Positions 1-5,330 of a stretch of DNA of 6,694 nucleotides are shown piece after piece. The DNA comes from Planctomycetota bacterium. GTDB lineage: Bacteria > Planctomycetota > Phycisphaerae > WQYP01. Both the position numbers and the translations under genes were made by a program. The stretch spans positions 1 through 6,694 of the forward strand of contig JAJZCU010000117.1 of NCBI GenBank assembly GCA_021828935.1, written 5' to 3'. How positions within the stretch are numbered: the first letter of the stretch is position 1; each line of letters starts with the position of its first letter. The notes under the pieces were generated by a model, which was given only the letters and a program-made list of their open reading frames with translations, was not told where the DNA came from and ran no database searches.

Positions 1-890
1 TGTTCCTGCATGCTTTGCCGCAACAGGGCGATGGCCTTTTCTTCTTCCTGCACATGCTGATTGAAGCGCTCAATTTTTTCTTCAAGCTGGCCGTTGTTAT
101 CCGCCAGCGTGCGCCGGTCGGCGCCCAGGGCTTCGGCGTCGCGTGAAAGTTGTTCCTGCCGGCTTTTTAATTGGGCATCAAGATTGTCAAGATATTGGTT
201 GCGCACATCGGCGGCGGCCACTTGTTCGGCCAAAAGCTTTTGGGCTTCCGCCAGTGCGGCCTGGTCGGCGGCCAGCTTCTCCAGGGCCTGCTGCGCGGCC
301 TGCATCTTTTCCAGCCAGAAATCCTTCTGGTTTTCCAGGGCCGCCAGTTCCGCGGCGCGCTTTTCCAGTTCATCAATCTTTTCGTTGGTCTGCGTTTGCG
401 TAACGGCCAGTTGTTCCAGCGTTTGCCGGGCTTCGGCCATCTGAGCCAGCCAGCGGTCCTTGTGCGATTCCAAGGCGGTCAGTTCCTGCGCCTTTTTGGC
501 AAGATTCTTTTGTTGCCGACCAAATTCCTTCCGCTGCTCCCCCAACTCGGTGCGCTGCTCTTCCAGCGTGGCGCGATCCTGCGATAGTGAATTTTTTATG
601 GCTTCAATTTCCTGGCGTTGGGTGGCCAGTTCTTTCTGTTTTTCCAACAGGCGTACGCCATCGCGGCGCAGCAGGTCCATCTGGGAAGACAGTTGCTGCT
701 TCCAGCTATTAAGGTTTTGCAATTGCACATCAAAGGCGTTGGCGGCCTCAAGCAGTTTGTCGTTGTGGTCGGCCAGGCTGCTGGAAACCAGATGGTCCAG
801 GCCCGAAGACGGCGCGGCATCGTTTTCCTGCGCCAGCATGTCTGCCGTGTATTCCACTGGCGAAATTTCCGAGGCGTTTGGCATGATCAT
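1..890 (-). CDS. Coiled-coil protein of unknown function (3' end outside window)
   Basis: An open frame of 296 codons starts at the ATG at 890-888 and has no stop before the window edge, so the C-terminus is missing. The start is supported by AAGG six bases upstream; a second in-frame ATG (884-882) lies too far from it. Residues 1-40 are irregular and acidic (MIMPNASEISPVEYTADMLA). From about residue 41 the chain is almost unbroken helix rich in Gln, Glu, Ala, Leu and Lys, with very few Gly and essentially no Pro, as in a long coiled coil. There is no signal peptide or membrane segment, so it is probably cytoplasmic. Residues 137-162 and 182-207 are an internal repeat sharing K-D-x-W-L. The gene follows mutY by 43 bases on the same strand and is probably co-transcribed with it. 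Coiled coils resemble each other by composition, so likeness to SMC, KfrA or tropomyosin-like proteins would not show function. I do not recognise the family. Confidence 0.85.
   Translation of the reverse strand, partial: MIMPNASEISPVEYTADMLAQENDAAPSSGLDHLVSSSLADHNDKLLEAANAFDVQLQNLNSWKQQLSSQMDLLRRDGVRLLEKQKELATQRQEIEAIKNSLSQDRATLEEQRTELGEQRKEFGRQQKNLAKKAQELTALESHKDRWLAQMAEARQTLEQLAVTQTQTNEKIDELEKRAAELAALENQKDFWLEKMQAAQQALEKLAADQAALAEAQKLLAEQVAAADVRNQYLDNLDAQLKSRQEQLSRDAEALGADRRTLADNNGQLEEKIERFNQHVQEEEKAIALLRQSMQE
270..482 (-). repeat. Internal protein repeat in the coiled-coil gene
   Basis: Two segments of the encoded protein, residues 137-162 (bases 405-482) and 182-207 (bases 270-347), align without gaps and are identical at more than half of 26 positions. 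Both read L-x-A-L-E-x-x-K-D-x-W-L, then M, and end L-E-x-L-A. They are offset by 45 residues. Each has a conserved Trp, which is rare in coiled coils, so the unit may be a functional or structural module and not only heptad similarity. Confidence 0.6.
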
Positions 891-892
891 TC

Positions 893-920
893 CCAACCTT
901 CCGTAAGGACCGGCGGTTGG
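893..920 (-). promoter_or_regulatory. Possible hairpin over the ribosome binding site of the coiled-coil gene
   Basis: In the mutY to coiled-coil gap the transcript contains CCAACC (920-915) and GGTTGG (898-893), a perfect 6-bp inverted repeat with a 16-base loop. The second arm covers half of the AAGGTTGGGA ribosome binding region. A shorter alternative, CCTT-ACGG-AAGG, would pair the same site. Either could couple translation of this gene to ribosomes finishing mutY. The stems are short, so this is tentative. Confidence 0.25.
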
Positions 921-933
921 TTTGACTTATGAA

Positions 934-2079
934 TCAATCCAACCGCGCAAGAGTCGCGATTTTGTGCGTAACAGTACCAACCGGCACATCCGCGAGATTT
1001 TCCAGCCACCGCCACGCCTGGTAGCGGCCGGTCTCGCAGGGCGGTAACAGCACTCTCTCGATCCCTCGCACCGCAACGCCGCGCCATATTCGGTAGCGCA
1101 TTGCGCGGTGCGTGAGTTGGTGGCTTAGGCGGCCGCGCCAGCGATCTGGCACAACCTCAAGCCCCAGTTGCTCCCGCAGTACATCGGCCAAACCTGTGCG
1201 CGAGTTAAAATGGGAAAGGTCCGGCAATGCCGGGAATTCCCACAGTTCTTCCCAGATGCAATTTTTCGGACGTTGCATCAGCAACACCCGCCCTTCGTGC
1301 CGCAGCACAAACACCGCCCTTTTCACTATTGGCGTAGCCGGTTTTTCCTTGCGCAACGGAATATCTTGCTGCGTTCCCGCGGCGCAACTTTGGCAACATT
1401 GCTGCGCCGGGCATATTAAACACTGCGGTGCCCGCGGCACGCACACCGTGGCGCCGAGTTCCATTAATGCATGGTTAAATGCACCTGGCCGATCCGCCGG
1501 GACAATCTGATGGGCCACCTGCCAAAGGGCCTTGGCAGCCTGCGGGGCCGTCGGGTCAACGGGCCAATTTAGCAACCGACACAGCACCCGCGCCACGTTG
1601 CAATCTACAATTGGTGTGCATTCATTAAATGCAAAGCTGGCCACCGCCCCGGCCGTGTACCGCCCCACACCCGGCAGCGTGACCAGTTCCGCGGCCGTGC
1701 CCGGCACGATTCCGCGAAAGTTTTCGCAAATAGCCTTGGCGGCCTCATGTAAATGCCGGGCGCGGCGGTAATAGCCCAAACCGGACCAACTTTTGAGCAC
1801 CTCCTGCAACGGCGCGGCAGCCAGCGCTTGCACTGTTGGGAAGCGTTTCAAAAAGCGGTGGTAATAAGGTAATGCCGTGACCACCTGCGTCTGCTGTAAC
1901 ATGGTTTCCGAAAGCCAAATTGCGTAAGGATCCTGGGTCTGCCGCCACGGCAACTTGCGCTGGTGCCGGTCAAACCACGGCAGCAGCAGTTGCGGCAGTT
2001 TTTCGGGCAAATCGGCGGCATCAGCCAGGATGGGTTGCGTTTCCGGTGATTTCTTACTACGGCGTGTGGGACTTTTCAT
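934..2079 (-). CDS. mutY: A/G-specific adenine DNA glycosylase MutY
   Basis: This base-excision-repair glycosylase removes adenine mispaired with 8-oxoguanine in DNA, preventing G:C to T:A mutations. The protein has 381 residues, the usual length. The catalytic domain spans roughly residues 28-235. It contains WLSETMLQQTQ with catalytic Glu58, the helix-hairpin-helix LPGVGRYTAGA (135-145) with the MutY-type Tyr141, and IVDCNVARV with catalytic Asp159 and Asn161. Cys213, Cys220, Cys223 and Cys229 have the C-x6-C-x2-C-x5-C spacing of the 4Fe-4S cluster. The C-terminal NUDIX-like 8-oxoG recognition domain (about 252-372) includes LSHQLTHR at 318-325, corresponding to the FSH loop region. The residue after Asp159 is Cys, where Gly is common. 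The start is the only ATG before the conserved core. No clear Shine-Dalgarno precedes it, so the exact start is less certain than the identity. The roughly 25-residue N-terminal extension is basic and then acidic. The gene is divergent from the secreted-protein gene and leads into the coiled-coil gene. Confidence 0.96.
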   Translation of the reverse strand: MKSPTRRSKKSPETQPILADAADLPEKLPQLLLPWFDRHQRKLPWRQTQDPYAIWLSETMLQQTQVVTALPYYHRFLKRFPTVQALAAAPLQEVLKSWSGLGYYRRARHLHEAAKAICENFRGIVPGTAAELVTLPGVGRYTAGAVASFAFNECTPIVDCNVARVLCRLLNWPVDPTAPQAAKALWQVAHQIVPADRPGAFNHALMELGATVCVPRAPQCLICPAQQCCQSCAAGTQQDIPLRKEKPATPIVKRAVFVLRHEGRVLLMQRPKNCIWEELWEFPALPDLSHFNSRTGLADVLREQLGLEVVPDRWRGRLSHQLTHRAMRYRIWRGVAVRGIERVLLPPCETGRYQAWRWLENLADVPVGTVTHKIATLARLD

Positions 2080-2160
2080 GAGGGCATCTTAACCGCAGAG
2101 GAGGAACTTCAATGTAGTTCGAGCACGGCGCGGGGCTGGCCTGCGCTTGGCGACGGGGCG

Positions 2161-2189
2161 ATTATGCACGGACTGTTGATGGGAACCAC
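2161..2189 (-). promoter_or_regulatory. Candidate mutY promoter (weak)
   Basis: On the minus strand CATAAT (2166-2161) matches the -10 consensus at five of six positions. The element 17 bases upstream is GTGGTT (2189-2184), a poor -35. It would start transcription near 2154 and give a leader of about 75 bases. Only the -10 is convincing. Confidence 0.25.
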
Positions 2190-2306
2190 TCATCGCATCC
2201 CCCCCGGCGACGGGCAGGCATGGCCACAACGATAAGCAGATTACACGGACGAACGCGCAGGCAATGGGGCGCTACTCTGCCCGGAAATCACATTTCCGCT
2301 TTTGTC

Positions 2307-2335
2307 TTGCGGACGAATCGGCAGACGACCATACT
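2307..2335 (+). promoter_or_regulatory. Candidate promoter for the secreted-protein gene (weak)
   Basis: TTGCGG (2307-2312) and CATACT (2330-2335) are separated by 17 bases. The boxes match the sigma70 consensus at three and four of six positions. Transcription would begin near 2342, about 46 bases before the ATG at 2388. It also supports 2388 over 2220 as the start. Confidence 0.28.
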
Positions 2336-2375
2336 GCCAATATCGATTATTGTGGCCGACGGGGCACGGCAAGAA

Positions 2376-2381
2376 GAAAGG
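2376..2381 (+). promoter_or_regulatory. Ribosome binding site deciding the start at 2388
   Basis: GAAAGG lies six bases before the ATG at 2388, which opens a typical signal peptide. The in-frame ATG at 2220 has no such site at useful distance, and the 56 residues it would add do not look like a signal sequence. Confidence 0.65.
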
Positions 2382-2387
2382 CGTTTT

Positions 2388-4181
2388 ATGGTCACGATGT
2401 TACGTTGGGCTGGCGCTGGGAAGTGGCTTATCCTTTCCGCGGCGACGTTGGCCGTAGCCGCTGTTCCTGTCCCCCAAATAATTGCCGCCCCGTCCGCCGC
2501 AATAGCGACGTTTCAACCAGAATTCCGCCGCTGCACGTTACGTATCGGCGGCCGCACGCTCATGGTTTCCGGGGTGCGCCGGCGCGCCTCGCCAGATTAT
2601 TTGGTGGGAAAAAAGGAGTACGCGTTGGTTGGCGGCGAGGCCGTGGGAGACAAGATTCAACGACTGCACGTAAAAACCGGCCAGGTAATTTGGTCGGTCC
2701 CAGGGCCGCGAAAACTGATCTTGCGATGGATGGCGGCGAACAAAAAGACGGCGTTCTTTGCGGCCTACCGTCCGGCCACCAAAAACCACGGCCCGCGCTG
2801 CGAGACGCCACTGCGCCTGCGGCGGCTGGATCTGCTGACAAAAAAATGGCTGAGGCCGCTGATGATGCCGGCGACCAGAATGCCCGGCAAATGGCGGCTG
2901 CGGTTCCTAAGCGTGCTGGCCGGGCAACACCGCGTGGCGGCGCTCACGCAACGGCAGAGCTTTGACAACAAATTCCAACGATGGAGCGCGGCGGATTACA
3001 GGTTGGCGGTTTTTAGCGCGTCGCACACGAAACCTCTCTGGTCGTGGCGCAGCCGGTCAGTTGCCGGGCCGCCGGGGCCCGGTGCTTTTTTGTTAAGCAG
3101 CTATCAGCCGGCATACGCTTCGGCCAACATACATTATTTGAGCTGGCTGGGAAAAAAAATCGTCTTGTGCGCCGGCCAGCACGAACCGGTGATCTGCTTG
3201 GGTCCGCGCGGCGCAATAAGCTGGCGTATTGATAATTTATGGGAATTTGAGCGCGGGTTCATCGGGCCCAGCATGTGGACCAATTACATAGGCCGCTTTC
3301 GCGCCCCTGGGTTTGACCATCCGCAACGCCTGCTGGACCGTCGCAGGCCGGCGCCCTTGGCGAAGCGGGCTCATTCCCCCGCCCGGTTGAAGCGAGAAAA
3401 AACCGAAATCGCGCGATTGCTTAAACGGCGCGCCGCATTCAATGCGCGGCATATATGTTCCATCATCGGCGGGCCGATCGTCGTGCCGGACAAGGGCCAC
3501 CGTGCAAGTGTCTGGGTTGCCGTGGCGAAGGGCCCCCGCGCCGATTTCTGGGGATACTGTGCAAACTGCATTGTCTATCAGATAAACACCGCTCGCTACA
3601 GAATGGTTGACGGCCTGATCATCAGCATGGCCCATCTGCCGACGATGGTGCATGCGGGCAGGTTCAGTCGGCGCAAAAGCGGCCTGGTCTGGTTTTGTCA
3701 GCACCGCGGCGTGGTAAAACTCAGCGATCGTGATCGTAGTCATGGTAGTTTTGGCGCCAGCATGCTATCCCATGTCTCCTGGTATCGGCAGATGCACCGG
3801 ACCACCGAGCCGCACGCATGGCTGACCGCCGATCCCGCGGGGGATTTGGTAGCGGTGGACGGGCGCTTCGCCCTGCGTACGATCAACGGCGGCTACGTGA
3901 ATCGAGAAAATAGCCACGTTTATAACTTTCAAATTGATATTGTTAATCTACGCACCGGCATGCAGAGCCGCGGCTTGTTACGGATACCGTTCCACGGCCA
4001 GTTGCCGAAGCCGAAATCCCATTTTTCCACGGACCGCGGGCGCATCAGCGTGGGAGGCGCATACAAACTGGCCGTCACGGAACTGGGCGTGAAGGAGCAT
4101 ATTCTGGAGGTTACCTTAGGCACGCGGCACCACGCCGCCAGCGCCCTGTTTAACCTGAGGGATGTCGGCGGCGGTATGTGA
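2388..4181 (+). CDS. Secreted protein of unknown function with PQQ-like beta-propeller features
   Basis: The protein has 597 residues from the ATG at 2388. Residues 1-38 form a Sec signal peptide: a short charged start (R6, K12), a hydrophobic stretch (LILSAATLAVAAV) and a likely cleavage near AAPSAA. The mature protein is strongly basic and should act outside the cytoplasmic membrane. Strand-turn units of PQQ/WD-like propellers are visible: LHVKTGQVIWS (93-103), the similar AVFSASHTKPLWSW (207-220), and later units near 392-410 and 515-533 (IDIVNLRTGMQ). A Trp-rich block at 279-303 contains WEFERGFIGPSMW and is followed by a basic, possibly helical insert (310-350). SIIGGPIVVP (358-367) and WVAVAKGP (376-383) look like core strands. 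I have an impression of similar large secreted proteins in Planctomycetota but cannot check it. No catalytic motif or cofactor ligand is recognisable; the propeller may bind carbohydrate or protein, or be structural. It has its own transcription unit, with inverted repeats after its stop. Confidence 0.85.
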   Translation: MVTMLRWAGAGKWLILSAATLAVAAVPVPQIIAAPSAAIATFQPEFRRCTLRIGGRTLMVSGVRRRASPDYLVGKKEYALVGGEAVGDKIQRLHVKTGQVIWSVPGPRKLILRWMAANKKTAFFAAYRPATKNHGPRCETPLRLRRLDLLTKKWLRPLMMPATRMPGKWRLRFLSVLAGQHRVAALTQRQSFDNKFQRWSAADYRLAVFSASHTKPLWSWRSRSVAGPPGPGAFLLSSYQPAYASANIHYLSWLGKKIVLCAGQHEPVICLGPRGAISWRIDNLWEFERGFIGPSMWTNYIGRFRAPGFDHPQRLLDRRRPAPLAKRAHSPARLKREKTEIARLLKRRAAFNARHICSIIGGPIVVPDKGHRASVWVAVAKGPRADFWGYCANCIVYQINTARYRMVDGLIISMAHLPTMVHAGRFSRRKSGLVWFCQHRGVVKLSDRDRSHGSFGASMLSHVSWYRQMHRTTEPHAWLTADPAGDLVAVDGRFALRTINGGYVNRENSHVYNFQIDIVNLRTGMQSRGLLRIPFHGQLPKPKSHFSTDRGRISVGGAYKLAVTELGVKEHILEVTLGTRHHAASALFNLRDVGGGM

Positions 4182-4187
4182 TTCAGC

Positions 4188-4229
4188 GCCCCGCACCGTT
4201 TAGGGTTATAACCCGTGCGATCAGGGGGC
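4188..4229 (+). terminator. Possible transcription-ending stem-loop after the secreted-protein gene
   Basis: Six bases after the stop, GCCCC-GCAC (4188-4196) can pair with GTGC (4215-4218) and GGGGC (4225-4229), with a bulge between the right-hand segments. The loop contains the perfect 12-bp palindrome GGGTTATAACCC (4203-4214). There is no following T tract, so it is not a canonical intrinsic terminator. Position and pairing suggest a role in 3' end formation or mRNA stability. Confidence 0.3.
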
Positions 4230-4245
4230 ATGGCATGGCCATTTC

Positions 4246-4281
4246 GCGGTTAGCCGACACGTATACGTGTCGACTAACCGC
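4246..4281. repeat. 36-bp near-perfect palindrome
   Basis: The left arm GCGGTTAGCCGACACGTA and the right arm TACGTGTCGACTAACCGC meet at 4263/4264 and pair at 17 of 18 positions. The sole mismatch is C4254 against A4273, which becomes a G-U pair in minus-strand RNA. The central 18 bp, CGACACGTATACGTGTCG, is exactly symmetrical. It lies 64 bases after the stop of the secreted-protein gene. It has no T tract on either side and no spacer loop. It could be a binding site for a dimeric protein, a cruciform or bidirectional terminator, or one copy of a dispersed intergenic repeat. Confidence 0.9.
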
Positions 4282-4320
4282 ATGCGCGGATCATAAAAAG
4301 AGGTCAGGAAGCGGGAATTG

Positions 4321-4350
4321 CGCGGCCCGAACACGGCCGCGTTGTCGGGC
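4321..4350 (+). repeat. Two overlapping, mutually exclusive inverted repeats
   Basis: CGCGGCC (4321-4327) pairs perfectly with GGCCGCG (4335-4341) around a seven-base loop. GCCCGA (4325-4330) pairs perfectly with TCGGGC (4345-4350). The left arms overlap by three bases, so only one hairpin can form at a time. The nearest T run (4379-4385) is 28 bases beyond, too far for a standard terminator. The element is upstream of the dcd promoter, so it would act only on read-through RNA. Confidence 0.5.
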
Positions 4351-4420
4351 AGAGATTGCTCCCGTTAATAGTGCCAAATTTTTTTGGTCCACAAGCCATT
4401 GAATTTGAATGACTTACGGC

Positions 4421-4429
4421 TGTGGATAA
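4421..4429 (-). promoter_or_regulatory. DnaA box (exact consensus)
   Basis: TGTGGATAA is the exact reverse complement of the strict DnaA box TTATCCACA. It ends seven bases before the first NrdR-like box and 32 bases before the -35 element of the dcd promoter. It is the only exact copy I found near this promoter, so an origin of replication is not indicated. Chance occurrence of one nonamer in 6.7 kb is possible, but its place in a nucleotide-reductase promoter makes a regulatory role plausible, as with DnaA control of nrdAB in E. coli. Confidence 0.55.
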
Positions 4430-4435
4430 CCTGTC

Positions 4436-4451
4436 TGCCGACATTTAGTGA
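4436..4451 (+). promoter_or_regulatory. NrdR box, upstream copy (degenerate)
   Basis: TGCCGACATTTAGTGA matches the NrdR consensus aCACwATATATwGTGt well in its right half (ATTTAGTG) and poorly in its left half. It is centred exactly 31 bp, about three helical turns, upstream of the better box, with a 15-bp gap. That is the usual tandem spacing of NrdR boxes and is the main reason to accept it. Confidence 0.5.
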
Positions 4452-4460
4452 ATCTTTTGT

Positions 4461-4488
4461 TTGACGCCACAAGATATAGTGGTACAGT
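4461..4488 (+). promoter_or_regulatory. Sigma70-type promoter for dcd-nrdJ (distal)
   Basis: TTGACG (4461-4466, five of six to consensus) and TACAGT (4483-4488, four of six) are 16 bases apart. Initiation near 4495 would give an mRNA leader of about 174 bases before dcd. The spacer is filled exactly by the downstream NrdR box, so bound NrdR would block RNA polymerase directly. Confidence 0.55.
4467..4482 (+). promoter_or_regulatory. NrdR box, downstream copy (good match)
   Basis: CCACAAGATATAGTGG keeps both CAC and GTG ends. Seven of the eight central bases match wATATATw. NrdR is the ATP/dATP-sensing zinc-ribbon/ATP-cone repressor of ribonucleotide reductase genes across bacteria. Together with the copy 31 bp upstream and the dcd-nrdJ genes downstream, this is the most convincing regulatory site in the window. 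The nrdR gene itself is not in the window. Confidence 0.72.
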
Positions 4489-4612
4489 GTTGCCGTTGAA
4501 TGTTGACGAAACTTTAACATTTCACGGTGCTGGTACGGTACGCGAGATCAGGAACTGCGGCAGCAACGGCTTGGTACGCCACGGCTGCTTTCACGACAGG
4601 GAGAAAAGCCGC

Positions 4613-4641
4613 TTGCATCGCCGACATGCGCGTGATACACT
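4613..4641 (+). promoter_or_regulatory. Possible second, proximal dcd promoter
   Basis: TTGCAT (4613-4618) and TACACT (4636-4641) lie 17 bases apart and match consensus at three and four of six positions. A start near 4648 would give a leader of about 20 bases, including the Shine-Dalgarno. It is free of NrdR boxes, so it could supply basal expression. It is weaker than the distal promoter. Confidence 0.3.
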
Positions 4642-4657
4642 AACAAAAACCGAACAC

Positions 4658-4663
4658 GGGAGA
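4658..4663 (+). promoter_or_regulatory. Ribosome binding site fixing the GTG start of dcd
   Basis: GGGAGA is followed by five bases and then GTG (4669-4671). The frame has no nearby ATG, and the conserved N-terminus of the product begins at this codon, so a GTG start is well supported. Confidence 0.75.
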
Positions 4664-4668
4664 CCATC

Positions 4669-5223
4669 GTGCCGATTTTGTGCGATACGCAAATTCAGAA
4701 ACTTGTGAAGATCGTGCCGTTTGAAGCCGCGCAGAAGCGTGAAGGGCGCATCAGCTACGGCGTGTCCAGCTATGGTTACGATGTGCGCGTGGGCGGGCAA
4801 TTTAAGATTTTCACCAATGTGAACTCCGAGGTTGTGGACCCGAAGAAATTTTCGCCGCGCAGTTTTGTGGATGTCGACGCCACCAAAGAAGGCCATGTCC
4901 TTATTCCGCCGAACAGCTTTGCGCTGTGTGAAACGGTGGAATATTTTGAAATTCCACGCGACATGCTGGCCATCTGCGTAGGCAAAAGCACCTACGCCCG
5001 CTGCGGAATTATTGTGAACGTCACGCCGCTGGAACCGGAATGGAAGGGAAAGATTACCATCGAAATATCGAACACCACTCCCCTGCCGGCGCGTATTTAC
5101 GCCAATGAAGGCATCGCCCAGATTATTTTTCTGCGCGGGGAGCAAGTGTGCGCCCACAGTTATGCGGACAAACGCGGCAAGTATCAGGACCAGCCTGGCC
5201 TGACTTTGCCGCGGGTTGATTAA
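4669..5223 (+). CDS. dcd: dCTP deaminase
   Basis: This cytoplasmic enzyme, normally a homotrimer, deaminates dCTP to dUTP, the precursor of dUMP and dTMP. The product has 184 residues, close to the family norm of about 170-205. Visible family signatures are SSYGYDVR (33-40), [17 protein letters not shown] (77-93) and the core [10 protein letters not shown] (105-114). Ser107 and Arg111 correspond to the active-site Ser and Arg of E. coli Dcd. The general-base Glu lies in ITIEISN at Glu132. The C-terminal lid [13 protein letters not shown] (171-183) resembles the nucleotide-binding tail of this family. Whether it also hydrolyses dUTP, as some archaeal and mycobacterial relatives do, cannot be decided from these motifs. 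It starts with GTG behind a good ribosome binding site. nrdJ follows after 112 bases, and the NrdR/DnaA sites lie upstream, so it is expected to be regulated with deoxynucleotide synthesis. Confidence 0.95.
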   Translation: MPILCDTQIQKLVKIVPFEAAQKREGRISYGVSSYGYDVRVGGQFKIFTNVNSEVVDPKKFSPRSFVDVDATKEGHVLIPPNSFALCETVEYFEIPRDMLAICVGKSTYARCGIIVNVTPLEPEWKGKITIEISNTTPLPARIYANEGIAQIIFLRGEQVCAHSYADKRGKYQDQPGLTLPRVD

Positions 5224-5243
5224 ACCGCCTTGTTATTCGTCCG

Positions 5244-5275
5244 CCGGTCGCAGGGACAGCGCCGGTTGTTTCTTT
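5244..5275 (+). terminator. Terminator- or attenuator-like hairpin between dcd and nrdJ
   Basis: CCGGTCGC (5244-5251) pairs with GCGCCGG (5259-5265) in seven GC pairs with one bulged T, around the seven-base loop AGGGACA. The T-rich stretch TTGTTTCTTT (5266-5275) follows at once. It lies 20 bases after the dcd stop and 60 bases before nrdJ. The T tract is interrupted, so partial read-through is likely. Confidence 0.42.
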
Positions 5276-5326
5276 ATACGCCACGGACCCGCAGGAGCTG
5301 GGCCGGGGCGGATTCGCAAGGATGCC

Positions 5327-5330
5327 GGAG
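5327..5330 (+). promoter_or_regulatory. Ribosome binding site of nrdJ
   Basis: GGAG sits five bases before the ATG at 5336. The ATG at 5322 is in another frame, so this site decides the start. Confidence 0.75.

Larger units (their letters stand above)
2080..2387. other. Divergent intergenic region between mutY and the secreted-protein gene
   Basis: These 308 bases separate the two divergent starts and must hold promoters in both directions. I see a run of seven C at about 2195-2201 and a nine-base direct repeat, GGCGACGGG, at about 2152 and 2203. Two weak sigma70-like promoters are listed separately. The frame of the downstream gene stays open back to an ATG at 2220, but no ribosome binding site at proper spacing precedes that codon. 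I see no RNA gene and no convincing operator. Confidence 0.5.
4182..4420. other. Gene-free stretch with several inverted repeats
   Basis: No plausible gene lies here. The stretch contains a stem-loop just after the stop of the secreted-protein gene, a 36-bp palindrome, a pair of alternative GC-rich hairpins (listed separately) and the tract CCAAATTTTTTTGG (4374-4387), which holds seven consecutive T. TGGTCCACA at 4385-4393 matches a DnaA box at seven of nine positions, too weakly to call alone. The stretch separates the upstream gene from the dcd control region that begins near 4421. Confidence 0.55.

Noticed and set aside
61..906. Overlapping plus-strand frames at the left edge
   Set aside because: Their Ser/Arg/Cys-rich products are the typical shadow of a Gln/Glu/Ala-rich coiled coil on the other strand.
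2220..2387. N-terminal extension of the secreted protein to the ATG at 2220
   Set aside because: No ribosome binding site at useful spacing, and the added residues would bury a clean signal peptide that has its own good site before 2388.
3237..3743. 168-residue minus-strand frame inside the secreted-protein gene
   Set aside because: It is opposite a 597-codon frame with signal peptide and ribosome binding site, and shows no domain or start signal.
4374..4387. CCAAATTTTTTTGG as an intrinsic terminator
   Set aside because: The stem would be five mostly A-T pairs and the T run lies within it, so it would not work as a normal terminator.
4385..4429. Replication origin suggested by one exact and one weak DnaA box
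   Set aside because: There are only two sites, no cluster, no clear AT-rich unwinding element and no dnaA, dnaN or gidA neighbours.
4448..4708. GTG-started 86-residue frame in front of dcd
   Set aside because: It begins inside the promoter/NrdR region, lacks a ribosome binding site, overlaps dcd in another frame and has no recognisable domain.
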